Below are positions 53,332-62,096 of a stretch of 64,000 nt of DNA, in pieces. The translations under genes were made by a program, and so were the position numbers. The notes beneath the pieces are model-generated. The model searched no databases. It had not been told where the DNA came from and saw nothing but the letters and a program-made list of their open reading frames with translations. Source of the DNA: Labrys sp. WJW. Lineage in GTDB: Bacteria > Pseudomonadota > Alphaproteobacteria > Rhizobiales > Labraceae. The stretch spans positions 434,001-498,000 of the forward strand of contig NZ_LYXZ01000001.1 in assembly GCF_001676615.1 (NCBI RefSeq). The letters run 5' to 3'. How positions within the stretch are numbered: the first letter of the stretch is position 1; each line of letters starts with the position of its first letter.

Positions 53332-54678
53332 ATGGCCCGTCTATCCTGTGTCGCACTTGCCTTGTGCGGTCTGACATTTGGCGGCGCCGCAATGGCGCAG
53401 GAGACCAATTCAAACGGTGTATCCGACAAGGATCCCTTCGACGCGTTGAAGAACATCCCGCTCTCCTCGGACGGCAGCGTCTATGTCGATTTCGGGGGGC
53501 AGTTGCGGCTTCGCGCAGAGTCCTCGAACCATCCGGTCTTCGGCTTGGCCAAGCCCGAACACAATGACGTCCTGCTCATCCGCTCGTTCCTTTCGGCGGA
53601 CTTTCATTTCGGGCCCTATTTGAGAACCTTCGTCCAACTGGGCAGCGGGCAGGCTCCTTCCTGGAACGGCACGCCTCCGGCAACGCAGTTTGATCGCTTC
53701 GATCTCATGCAAGGCTATGGCGAGTTGACGCTCCCTTCCGCCGCTGGACGCTTCATGGTTCGGGCAGGGCGACAGGAGATGAGCTTCGGTTCTTCGCGCC
53801 TCGTCTCCGTGCGTGAAAGCCCGAACATCCGCCGCGCCTTCGATGGTGTCCGCGCCGCCTGGATAGCGTCGCCGGACACGCGCATCGATGCCTTTCTCGT
53901 GCGCCCGGTTTCGCTGCTCCCCGGCGCGCTCGACGACAAATCGGACACCGGCCAGGCCTTCTGGGGCGTCTATGCCACAAGTCCCGTTCCCGGTGTCCCT
54001 GCATTAAAGGCCGATCTCTACTATTTCGGCCTCAACCGCGACGATGCAAAGTTCGCCCGGGGCACCGGCAATGAGCATCGGCACACTGTTGGCGCACGCC
54101 TGTTCGGTAAAACCGACAATTTCGATTGGGACCTGGAAGGCGCCTACCAATTCGGCCGCTTCGGCGCAGCCGATATCCGGGCGTGGACCGTCTCGGCCGA
54201 GCTCGGCTACACGTTCCAGGGCGTACCGTTCTCGCCTCGGATCGGTCTCAACGCCGATGTAATCAGCGGTGACCACAATCTGCACGATGGCACGCTCGGA
54301 ACCTTCAATCCGCTGTTTCCAAAACTGCCCTATTTCTCCGAAGCGAATCTGGTCGGGCCCGCCAACCTCATCGACATCCAGCCCAACCTGACGCTGACTG
54401 TGGTGAGGAACGTCGTGCTGAACGTCGGTTGGAATCCGCTCTGGAAGGAAGCGACGGCCGATGCGTTCTACGGACCGGCAATTACCCCGGTCGCGGCCAC
54501 TGCCGGCGGCACCGGCCGATACATGGGCCAGCAGATTTCCACGGCCCTTACCTGGACGCCAACCAAGCACCTGACCTTCGGGGGCACCTATGTAAACTAC
54601 ACGCCCGGAAAGCGGATACGACAGGCGGGCGGAAAGTCCGGATCGTTCGCCGCGGCCTGGGCGGCGATATCGTTCTGA
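53332..54678 (+). CDS. Alginate-export (AlgE-like) outer-membrane beta-barrel protein
   Basis: 448 residues from ATG 53332 behind AAAGGAAG. Signal peptide about 1-22 (cleavage after AMA). Alternating hydrophobic strands throughout, family signatures GQLRLRAE, RAGRQEMSFGSSRLVSVRE and IRRAFDGVRA, and a C-terminal phenylalanine. Such proteins are substrate-specific outer-membrane channels. Its place suggests uptake or export of the compound that the hydrolases process. Confidence 0.87.
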   Translation: MARLSCVALALCGLTFGGAAMAQETNSNGVSDKDPFDALKNIPLSSDGSVYVDFGGQLRLRAESSNHPVFGLAKPEHNDVLLIRSFLSADFHFGPYLRTFVQLGSGQAPSWNGTPPATQFDRFDLMQGYGELTLPSAAGRFMVRAGRQEMSFGSSRLVSVRESPNIRRAFDGVRAAWIASPDTRIDAFLVRPVSLLPGALDDKSDTGQAFWGVYATSPVPGVPALKADLYYFGLNRDDAKFARGTGNEHRHTVGARLFGKTDNFDWDLEGAYQFGRFGAADIRAWTVSAELGYTFQGVPFSPRIGLNADVISGDHNLHDGTLGTFNPLFPKLPYFSEANLVGPANLIDIQPNLTLTVVRNVVLNVGWNPLWKEATADAFYGPAITPVAATAGGTGRYMGQQISTALTWTPTKHLTFGGTYVNYTPGKRIRQAGGKSGSFAAAWAAISF

Positions 54679-54692
54679 TCCCGCAGAAGGCC

Positions 54693-55448
54693 ATGACGAA
54701 GCAAAGCTCCTCCGATAAGCGCATGGGACGTTCCACAGCGTCGGAAATAAGGAACCAGCAATTGAAACAGGGCACATCACTCCTGCTCAGTCTTAACGGC
54801 GGTTATGTCGATACCGCCGGCTTCCTGGCGCTGCAGGGCCTCTTTACGGCGCATGTGACAGGCAACTTCGTGACATTCGGCGCCGCCCTCGTGAACGGCA
54901 CGTCGGGGGCCTTCGCCAAGCTTCTCGCGCTTCCGGTGTTCTGCCTGACAATCCTGCTGACGCGGATGATCAGCCTTCGCTTCGGCGCATCGGGCTCCAC
55001 GACCTTGAAGACCATGCTCGGCACCAAGGTCCTGCTGCTCGCCATCGCCGCGGCTCTTGCGTTGACCTGGGGTCCTTTCCCCGACGGCGATACCTGGCGG
55101 GCCATCCTGACCGGCATGATTTTGGTCTGTGCAATGGCGATCCAGAACGCCTCCCATCGCGTTCATCTGCCGAAAATTCCTCCCTCGACGCTGATGACGG
55201 GTACGACCACGCAAATCATGCTGGACCTGGCCGATCTGCTGTCCGGAAGCGCGTCGCAGCAGCAGCGCTCGGAAATCCGAGGCCGGCTCAGGAAGATGGC
55301 GCCGGCCATGGCTGCCTTTGCAGCCGGTTGTGGGGCAGCCGCGCTCGTCTTCATCCTGTTTGGCCTTCGTGTCTTCCTCCTCCCGCCGTTGATCGCGCTC
55401 GCGACCGTGGTCTCGATCCACCTCGATCCAGACCCGGATATCGCCTGA
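54693..55448 (+). CDS. DUF1275 (YoaK) family membrane protein, first copy
   Basis: 251 residues from ATG 54693, 14 bp after the barrel gene. DUF1275 signatures GGYVDTAGFLALQGLFTAHVTGNFV and MAIQNASHRVHLPKIPPSTLMTGTTT landmarks, with six or so membrane segments. Function of the family is unknown. A second, shorter member follows. Confidence 0.88.
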   Translation: MTKQSSSDKRMGRSTASEIRNQQLKQGTSLLLSLNGGYVDTAGFLALQGLFTAHVTGNFVTFGAALVNGTSGAFAKLLALPVFCLTILLTRMISLRFGASGSTTLKTMLGTKVLLLAIAAALALTWGPFPDGDTWRAILTGMILVCAMAIQNASHRVHLPKIPPSTLMTGTTTQIMLDLADLLSGSASQQQRSEIRGRLRKMAPAMAAFAAGCGAAALVFILFGLRVFLLPPLIALATVVSIHLDPDPDIA

Positions 55449-55528
55449 CGGCAATTCGCCCTGACAGGGAATGCGCATCCCGGTCCCGTCGAGCTGCATC
55501 TCAAAAAAGAAAGGGGTGATGGCAAAAC

Positions 55529-56203
55529 ATGCTGAAAACACTTCGTGGCAAAGGCAATTCACTCGTCCTGGCGTTCATCTCCGGATTTGCCGATGCATTG
55601 TTCTTCATTCATCTGGGCGGCCTCTTCGTCGGCCTGGTCACCGGCAATGTCATCCTCCTCGGGCTGGGCCTGATCGGCCACGAGAAAGGCGGCCTGCACG
55701 GGCTCCAGATCCTGACCTTCCCGCTCTTCATGCTGGGCGCCGGCCTGGCGGCGATCCTGGTCGCCTGGATCGGCCCGCTGGGCCGCGCCACCTCCTGTAC
55801 GATCGTCCTCGCAGCCTGCGCGTTCGCGACCTCCGCTGCTCTCGCGATCACCCAGACCGGCCCTGACTCCGCCTGCGCACTTTTCGCTGTCGTCGCGATG
55901 GGCATGCTGACGGCGATCGAGCGCCTCGATTCGAGGCTCGGGCCGCCATTTTCGTTGATGACAGGCAATATCGCCGGTCTGGCGGTCGCAGGCACGCGCC
56001 GGCTCATCGGCTACAAGGAAAGACCCGAAGAGTGGGGGCAATCGCTGACCTCAATCATCCTCGTCATCGGCTTTGTCGCCGGATGCGGCGCAGGCGCCTT
56101 GGCTCAAAAAACTGTCGGTGTCGCCGGGATGCTCCTGCCGACTTTTCTGCTGTTCCTGGTCGGGTTTCTCTATTCGCCGCAGAGCGGCCAGAAGCCGAGC
56201 TGA
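55529..56203 (+). CDS. DUF1275 (YoaK) family membrane protein, second copy
   Basis: 224 residues with the same architecture (ISGFADALFFIHLGGLFVGLVTGNVILLG, GMLTAIERLDSRLGPPFSLMTGN as landmarks) but well diverged from the first copy, so an old tandem pair. Six hydrophobic segments. 80 bp after the first copy; ribosome site AAAGAAAGGGGTG. Confidence 0.85.
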   Translation: MLKTLRGKGNSLVLAFISGFADALFFIHLGGLFVGLVTGNVILLGLGLIGHEKGGLHGLQILTFPLFMLGAGLAAILVAWIGPLGRATSCTIVLAACAFATSAALAITQTGPDSACALFAVVAMGMLTAIERLDSRLGPPFSLMTGNIAGLAVAGTRRLIGYKERPEEWGQSLTSIILVIGFVAGCGAGALAQKTVGVAGMLLPTFLLFLVGFLYSPQSGQKPS

Positions 56204-56290
56204 CGCAATGGGTCGCCTCATCGGGCCACTCCTCGTCTCGATCGCGAGGTCCGGCGGCCGCGCGACGGGCAGCCCTTGGCATTTCCGGCG

Positions 56291-57448
56291 ATGATCTTTC
56301 AACTCACCCCCCGCGATCAGCATGAGGCGAACCGCAGCTCGACCTCGCTGGAACTGATGTTCGACCTGGCGACCGCCGTTGCAGTCGCAGCCGCCGCCCA
56401 TGGCCTGGCGCAGGAAGTCGGCAGCGGCCATGTTGCCGCGGGCGCCGTCCGGTTTGCGAGCAGCTTCTTCATGGCCTGGCTGGCCTGGGCCAATTACACG
56501 TGGTTCGCTTCAGCCTATGATAACAAGTCGACCGCGTTTCGCGTTCTGACGATGATCATCATGTTCGGATCGCTGGTGCTGGCCGCCGGGATCCAGATCG
56601 CTTACGGCGACCAGCCGATCTGGCTTGCGCTTGCCGGCTTTGTCATCATGCGGGTCGGCATGATCGTGTTATGGCTGGGGGCCGCCAATGGCGATCAAAC
56701 CGCCCGAACGATGGCCCTGCGCTATGCAGCAGGGATCGGCACGATGCAACTCTATTGGATGATGGTGATCGCCATCCTTCCGCCGCAGGGCTCCATATAT
56801 CCGCTTTTGTTCGTGCTGGGTGTTCTTGGCGAGCTGGCGGTGCCCGCGTTCGCGGAGCGGCAGACCACCACCAGCTGGCACCATGGTCACATCGTCGACC
56901 GCTACAATATGTTCAATATCATCGTCCTCGGCGAATGCTTCGCCGCGGTTGCGAAAATCATTGCGGACTCTGGGACGCCGGACCTCGGGCATTTCTGGCT
57001 GGCTGGCCTGTGTTCCGTCATCGCATTTTCCATGTGGGGCCTCTATTTCGACCGAAAGGAGCAGTTGCTTCGCCGCAACCTCGGCTCCGTCCTGGTCTGG
57101 GCCTATGGCCACTACGTGCTCTTCGCGGCCGGCGCTGCAACGGCGGCAGGTTTTGCAGTTTTCCTAGCTCTCGCTACCAAGCGCGCCGAGGTTCCTGCGC
57201 AAATCGCTTCCTTTGCCATCGCCATTCCGATCGCGCTCTACCTCGGGGCGCTTTGGCTGGTGCGTGACCGCGCAATCCATCGTGGCGCCATGCAGTGGCT
57301 TCTTGTCGTCGCAGCCGCCCTGATCCTAGCGAGCGCCGCACTCGCTCCCCATCCGGCGGAAATCATCGCAGCGCTCCTTGTGCTGGCAGTCGTCTGTCGG
57401 CAGCGCCTTGGCCCCCACAATGCCAACAAGACCGAAAGACATGACTGA
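56291..57448 (+). CDS. Low-temperature-requirement protein A (LtrA) family membrane protein
   Basis: 385 residues from ATG 56291 (a TTG five codons upstream is an alternative). The LtrA pattern begins RSSTSLELMFDLATAVAVAAAAHGLA, continues with FASAYDNKSTAFRVL and HHGHIVDRYNMFNIIVLGECFAAV as landmarks, and has about ten hydrophobic segments. Function unknown; family members recur beside DUF1275 genes. Last gene of the co-directional run. Confidence 0.88.
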   Translation: MIFQLTPRDQHEANRSSTSLELMFDLATAVAVAAAAHGLAQEVGSGHVAAGAVRFASSFFMAWLAWANYTWFASAYDNKSTAFRVLTMIIMFGSLVLAAGIQIAYGDQPIWLALAGFVIMRVGMIVLWLGAANGDQTARTMALRYAAGIGTMQLYWMMVIAILPPQGSIYPLLFVLGVLGELAVPAFAERQTTTSWHHGHIVDRYNMFNIIVLGECFAAVAKIIADSGTPDLGHFWLAGLCSVIAFSMWGLYFDRKEQLLRRNLGSVLVWAYGHYVLFAAGAATAAGFAVFLALATKRAEVPAQIASFAIAIPIALYLGALWLVRDRAIHRGAMQWLLVVAAALILASAALAPHPAEIIAALLVLAVVCRQRLGPHNANKTERHD

Positions 57449-57500
57449 AACGGATGGGAAGAGCATTGAGCGAAGATTGACACCCCCCAGATTTGGGGAC

Positions 57501-57531
57501 GCCTCCTTCCCTCATTTTGAGGCAAGGAGGC
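57501..57531. terminator. Hairpin between convergent genes
   Basis: GCCTCCTT-c-CCTCA (57501-57514) pairs with TGAGG-c-AAGGAGGC (57518-57531) around a three-base loop, one mismatch. No T-run on either side, so at best an incomplete terminator for the LtrA gene or the oppositely directed kinase gene. Confidence 0.5.
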
Positions 57532-57686
57532 CATGCTGGGGCCGAGACATTTCGGCGACGATTTCAAGCGTGACGCGCAATTTGCCCTGACATTGCCTGT
57601 GTCGGGTGTCGCAGGTCTCGACGGCATGATGTTCCAGTGTCTGGTTTCAAGCACCTGGGGCACACGGCCCATCCGCCAATCGCAGA

Positions 57687-59225
57687 TCATATCGCCGAAA
57701 GTCTGCCGAAAAAGCCGGCGGACTCGTCCAGCATGTCGGCATAGAACTTCGCATAGCTTTGATAGAATTCCGTCCGCTCGGGGTCTGGACAGGTCGGTTC
57801 CCCCTCTGCCCTTACGAACCGGCGCGCTGTATCGGCCATGTCGCTGAACAGGCCGACAGCCTTGCCGGCTACGATGGCGCTGCCCAGTGTCCCGAACTCG
57901 TCGCGATCGAGACGCCCATAAGCCAGGCCCAGGATGTCGGCCTTGATCTGGCGGAAGGTCTGGCTACGGGCTCCTCCGCCAATACTCGTGACACGCGTCG
58001 GCACGAGATCGGGAGCGAGCGCCTTCACCGAGCGCAGATAGAGCAGATATTCATAGCCGATGCTTTCCATGATCGAACGGACCATGTGCGCCTTTCCATG
58101 ACGCCAGGTCAGGCCGACGAAGGCGCCACGCATATCCGTATTGTTGGGCGTATTGCGCCCCCCAAGGTGCGGCAGGAAGATCAGCTTGTCCGCACCGGGC
58201 GGTGCGGACTCGGCCAGTCGACCAAGTTCGTCATAGGGGTTGAGCCCTTCTTTCTCCCATTGCGGCTTCTCCGCGTCGCAGATGGCATCGCGGAACCAGC
58301 GCAGATTCAACCCGCCGCCGGCGACATAGGCCATGGCATAGTAGAGCCCGGGCACGACATGGGGACAGGTCATCAGGGCCTGATGGGTGGTATCGGTGGC
58401 AAAAGTATCGAGCACGATCGAGAACACCGAAGCCGTGCCGGAAGCGTCGTAGATCATGCCAGGATCGACGATGCCGCCCCCGAGCACGTTCGCAGCCTGA
58501 TCGCCGCACCCGGCCGCAATCGGCGTTCCCTGGACGAGGCCGGTGGCCTCGGCCGCCGCATGCGTCAGCCTGCCCACCACGTCCCATGGCTCGACGATGC
58601 GGGGAAGCTTGGCCGTGTCGAGGCCGAAATCGGCGAGCAGATCCTCGTTCCACCGACAATTGGCCGTGTCGGCGAAAGTCGAGAAATTGAGATAGGTCCT
58701 GTCGATGAAAGCGTCCTTGCCCCTGAGACCGGCCAGGCGCCCGGCGACATAGGCGGCAGGTTGCACGAAGGCGCGGATGCGTTCCCAGACCTCGGGGAAT
58801 TCGTGTTTCCAATAGAGGATCTTCGGCCCGTGATTATAGGAAGGCGTGCAGCCGGAGGCCTGCAGGATCTCCATGCCACGCTTCTTCAACCGGGGCAGAT
58901 AGGCGGCACAACGATTGTCCAGCCAGGAATCGTAATGCGTAGGTGCGTTCCAATCATCGTCGACGGTGCATACACCGCCCATCTGGCCATCGAGGGCAAT
59001 TGCCACCACATCGGAAGGGTTCACCCCACCCGCTTCCATTGCCGTCCGAATGGTCCGATGAACAGAGCCTTCGATATCGTCGGGCCGCTGCTCCACCCAT
59101 CCTGGCTTGGGATAGATCAGGACCGACTCTTCGAAAGCCGAGCCCAGCAGCTTTCCGGTCTCGTCGTAGATGCCGGTCTTCGTGCCGGTCGTGCCGATAT
59201 CGATGCCGATCACGGCGTTTGCCAT
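57687..59225 (-). CDS. FGGY-family carbohydrate kinase
   Basis: 512 residues. FGGY signatures: GIDIGTTGTKTGIYD at 7-21, CGDQAANVLGGGIVDPG and the C-terminal VTSIGGGARSQTFRQIKADILG (landmark near 415-436). Phosphorylates a sugar or polyol such as xylulose, ribulose or erythritol; the substrate cannot be read. Last gene of the rpiR-dehydrogenase-kinase unit, 89 bp after the dehydrogenase gene. Confidence 0.9.
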   Translation of the reverse strand: MANAVIGIDIGTTGTKTGIYDETGKLLGSAFEESVLIYPKPGWVEQRPDDIEGSVHRTIRTAMEAGGVNPSDVVAIALDGQMGGVCTVDDDWNAPTHYDSWLDNRCAAYLPRLKKRGMEILQASGCTPSYNHGPKILYWKHEFPEVWERIRAFVQPAAYVAGRLAGLRGKDAFIDRTYLNFSTFADTANCRWNEDLLADFGLDTAKLPRIVEPWDVVGRLTHAAAEATGLVQGTPIAAGCGDQAANVLGGGIVDPGMIYDASGTASVFSIVLDTFATDTTHQALMTCPHVVPGLYYAMAYVAGGGLNLRWFRDAICDAEKPQWEKEGLNPYDELGRLAESAPPGADKLIFLPHLGGRNTPNNTDMRGAFVGLTWRHGKAHMVRSIMESIGYEYLLYLRSVKALAPDLVPTRVTSIGGGARSQTFRQIKADILGLAYGRLDRDEFGTLGSAIVAGKAVGLFSDMADTARRFVRAEGEPTCPDPERTEFYQSYAKFYADMLDESAGFFGRLSAI

Positions 59226-59314
59226 GGCGTCTCTCCCTGAATTGGCCTTGGCAGTTTCATCCCGCCATTATCGCGCCACCGGCCCGTTGCGCGCCGGCGG
59301 ATAGTCGTGTCGGC

Positions 59315-60991
59315 TCAGCCTTGCGAAGCCCTGGACGCGCCACCGTCGAAAAGGCGCTTTTCGTCGTCCAGCGACCAGCGGACTGGCTGATCGTCCTGGC
59401 GCAGGTCACACACCGGCGTCACCGGCAGGTCGAGCAAAGCGGGATAGATGGCGATCTTGCCCGAGACCTTGCCGGCATTGACCGCTTCGAGCGCATCCGG
59501 CAGGGCACCAAGCCCTGCCACCGCCTCCAGATTGCCCGAGAGTTCGAGCGAGCCTTCGACCACGCGATCGAGGACGGCGAGCTGGTCGGCGACCGTGCAG
59601 CCGGTGGAGCCGGTGATGCGCGCATTGCCGCTGGAGACCAGCCCGAGCGGCAAGGCGCAGGGCTGGCCGAAGGGCATGCCGGCGAACAGCACGAGCATGC
59701 CGTCGGCCCGCATCAGCCGGGCGCCGCGCTCGATCACCGCGACCTCCGGCGCGACCACCACCACATCGTCGCAGCCTTCGGGGGCCAGCCGGCCGACGCA
59801 GGCCTCGACCTCGCTGTCCTCGATCACCACCAGCGTCTTGCCATGCTGGCGGGCAAGCGGTGCGAAGTCCTCCTCCAGCGCCTTGAGCCGGGCACCCTTG
59901 CGCGAGGTGGCGATGATGGTCGCCGGCCCGTCCTTCAGCTCCAGGGCACGGTGGGTGTGAATGCGCCCCATGGCGCCGCCCGCACCCAGCACCAGCGCTA
60001 TGCCGCCGGCGCGCAGTTCGAAGCGCGTGCGCGCGGGCAGAAAGGCGTCCGACAGCGAGGGGCCGGGTGCGCCCAGAAAGGAGAGCTCATGATAGTGGAT
60101 GCGCGCGGCATCGAGGATGACATTCTCGCGCGCGCATTGTGCGCCGACCAGGACCATCAGGCCGCCCTTGGCGAGGCGACCCGCTACCTGGGCCGTCGCC
60201 TCCGCGTCGAGCGGGCCGGCGAGAACGATATCGTCATAGCTCGCCTGCCCAGCTTCCGAGGCTGCAAAGCCATCCAGGCTCCCATGGCTTGTGACCGTCG
60301 CAGCGCCGGCTACCCAGGCCCGCGCTGCCTCGCCGGCGCCGACCAGGACGACCTCGCCCGTCGGCGCCGGCAGATCGAAGTGCGTCCCCGCCGCGGTCTC
60401 CACCACCAGCAGACGGCCACCGGGTTTCAGGCTCGTGCGGCAATTGGGACGATAGGCCGCCTCCACGCACGCATAGGGCTCCAGCATGGCAATGGTGGCG
60501 GCACTAACATCGGCCGGCACCGGGAAGACATAGGGCCCTTCGCCTGCCAGCACGCGCGCATCGAGGCGGATATGGTCGGCGAAAGCCCCGGGCAGATCCA
60601 TGCCGACGGTGCGGCGCTTGCCCTCGACCATGATGGCCGGCTGCAGGCCGAGCCGGTCCCCGGGCCGGAAGCGATCGCGCCAATTGGCCCCGGCATCCAC
60701 GATCGTCAGCGCCATTTCGTGGCCGAGCACCGCAGGACTGTCGGCAAGGTCGCGATCGGCGAACAGAGGATGGGCCTTGCCCATGCGGATGATCTTGATG
60801 TCCGAAGAGCAGATGCAGACGGCATCGATGCGGGCAATCACCTCGTCCGGCCCCGCCGGCACCTGCTGCTCCTCGATATAGCGCCCACCCATGCCGATAT
60901 CGCGGATACCGCCGCCGGCAAAGGGCCAGCTCCGGTTAAAGGCGGGCAATCCGGAGGGCGCGGAAATCTGGGGAAAGGCGGCACGGCGCAT
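59315..60991 (-). CDS. Zinc-dependent MDR-type sugar/polyol dehydrogenase with a second Rossmann domain
   Basis: 558 residues, about 200 longer than a normal medium-chain dehydrogenase. The GroES-like catalytic domain (about 35-190) shows candidate catalytic-zinc ligands C61, H91 with E92, and E171, but no structural four-cysteine lobe. There are two nucleotide-fold regions: 190-290, whose loop is weak (VLVGAGEAARAW), and 330-450, with the clear motif GAGGAMG at 336-342. This is like L-sorbose-1-phosphate reductases, in which a second fold is inserted. Follows rpiR by 11 bp. Likely oxidises the compound imported by the divergent ABC transporter. Confidence 0.85.
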   Translation of the reverse strand: MRRAAFPQISAPSGLPAFNRSWPFAGGGIRDIGMGGRYIEEQQVPAGPDEVIARIDAVCICSSDIKIIRMGKAHPLFADRDLADSPAVLGHEMALTIVDAGANWRDRFRPGDRLGLQPAIMVEGKRRTVGMDLPGAFADHIRLDARVLAGEGPYVFPVPADVSAATIAMLEPYACVEAAYRPNCRTSLKPGGRLLVVETAAGTHFDLPAPTGEVVLVGAGEAARAWVAGAATVTSHGSLDGFAASEAGQASYDDIVLAGPLDAEATAQVAGRLAKGGLMVLVGAQCARENVILDAARIHYHELSFLGAPGPSLSDAFLPARTRFELRAGGIALVLGAGGAMGRIHTHRALELKDGPATIIATSRKGARLKALEEDFAPLARQHGKTLVVIEDSEVEACVGRLAPEGCDDVVVVAPEVAVIERGARLMRADGMLVLFAGMPFGQPCALPLGLVSSGNARITGSTGCTVADQLAVLDRVVEGSLELSGNLEAVAGLGALPDALEAVNAGKVSGKIAIYPALLDLPVTPVCDLRQDDQPVRWSLDDEKRLFDGGASRASQG

Positions 60992-61002
60992 GAGATACTC
61001 GC

Positions 61003-61896
61003 TTATTTCAATCGGCTTCTGGCAATGACGCCATCGGTGTAGTCGAGGCGCTCGAGAGCCTTTTCGTGATCCTGGAGGGCCACCAGCGCGTAGAGCGCGT
61101 CCATGGCGGTGAGTTGCGCCATCTTGGAGACCATCGATTCATACATACCCTCGCCGCCCGTCGGCTCGGGTGCGGCGCCTGGCAGGGTCAGCACAGCGTC
61201 CGCCTGCTTGGCGAGAGGCGAACTGCCTGCCGAGGTGATGGCGATGGTGGGCATGCCCAGGGCCTTCGCCTCGCGCAGTGCCTCCACCGTGCTCTTGGTA
61301 CGGCCGCTGTCGCTGATCCCGATGGCGACGGCGCGCCCGGCGAGGCCGGCCACCGAGAACATCTGGATATTGGCATCGCGGTTGAAGATGCAGGCCTTGC
61401 CGATGCGCAGGAAGCGCATGACGCCATTCTCGGCGGCAAGCAGCGAGGATCCGACCGCAAAGAACACGATGGTGTGGTGCGCAGAAACCAGAAGCGCGGC
61501 CTTCCGCAATTCGGCGGGATCCAGCGTCATCGTGGCCCCCGTGATGATCTCGGCCTGGCGACGCGACACCTTGGCGATGATCGCGGCGGCATCGTCCCCC
61601 GGCGCGATGCCTTCATAGACCTCGTGCTCGGCCGCCCTGCCCCGGGCCGCTTTGCGCGTCAGCCCTTCGGCCAGCATGATGCGGAATTCCTGATAGGAGT
61701 CGGCGCCGACCAGGCGCACGAAACGGCTGACGGAAGACTGGGAGACGCCGGCTTCTTCGGCCAGTTCCTTGATGCTCATGGCCTTGGCGTCGGCCGTCCT
61801 GTCCAGCACGAAATCGGCGATGCGCCTCAGGGTCGGATTGAGTCCGCCGCGCAGGGCGTTGATGCGTCGCGTAATCTCCGTTTGCGGTCCTTGCAC
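61003..61896 (-). CDS. RpiR/MurR-family transcriptional regulator with SIS domain
   Basis: 297 residues: N-terminal HTH_6 domain at about 1-77 (NALRGGLNPTLRRIADFVLDR, SIKELAEEAGVSQSSVSRFVR) and a SIS phosphosugar-binding domain at about 125-265 (FFAVGSSLLAAENG, AIGISDSGRTKSTVEALREAKALG). Divergent from the sugar transporter genes; two short GAAA...TTTC palindromes occur in the 200-bp gap. Probably a repressor of both directions relieved by a phosphorylated intermediate. Confidence 0.92.
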   Translation of the reverse strand: MQGPQTEITRRINALRGGLNPTLRRIADFVLDRTADAKAMSIKELAEEAGVSQSSVSRFVRLVGADSYQEFRIMLAEGLTRKAARGRAAEHEVYEGIAPGDDAAAIIAKVSRRQAEIITGATMTLDPAELRKAALLVSAHHTIVFFAVGSSLLAAENGVMRFLRIGKACIFNRDANIQMFSVAGLAGRAVAIGISDSGRTKSTVEALREAKALGMPTIAITSAGSSPLAKQADAVLTLPGAAPEPTGGEGMYESMVSKMAQLTAMDALYALVALQDHEKALERLDYTDGVIARSRLK

Positions 61897-61961
61897 GAGC
61901 CACTCCCAAAAACCGTTCGTCGGGCGCCCTGCTTAGCATCATTCGAAGCCCCTCGTTTTGT

Positions 61962-62001
61962 GAAAGTAACTTTCTTTCTAATAATCATGCAAGGAAATTT
62001 C
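61962..62001. promoter_or_regulatory. Candidate RpiR operators
   Basis: GAAAGT-A-ACTTTC (61962-61974) is a perfect palindrome with a single central base, and GAAATTTC (61994-62001) lies 32 bp further (start to start), about three helical turns. RpiR-type regulators commonly use GAAA-N-TTTC sites. Both lie in the gap between the regulator and the transporter gene. Confidence 0.55.
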
Positions 62002-62096
62002 TATCTAGACACCCCACATCGCCGATGCTAGCGTTTCAGCCAATCGAACTTCCCCGCGAAGTGGGAAGCGACAAGAACTTGTGAGGGAGAAAGCCC

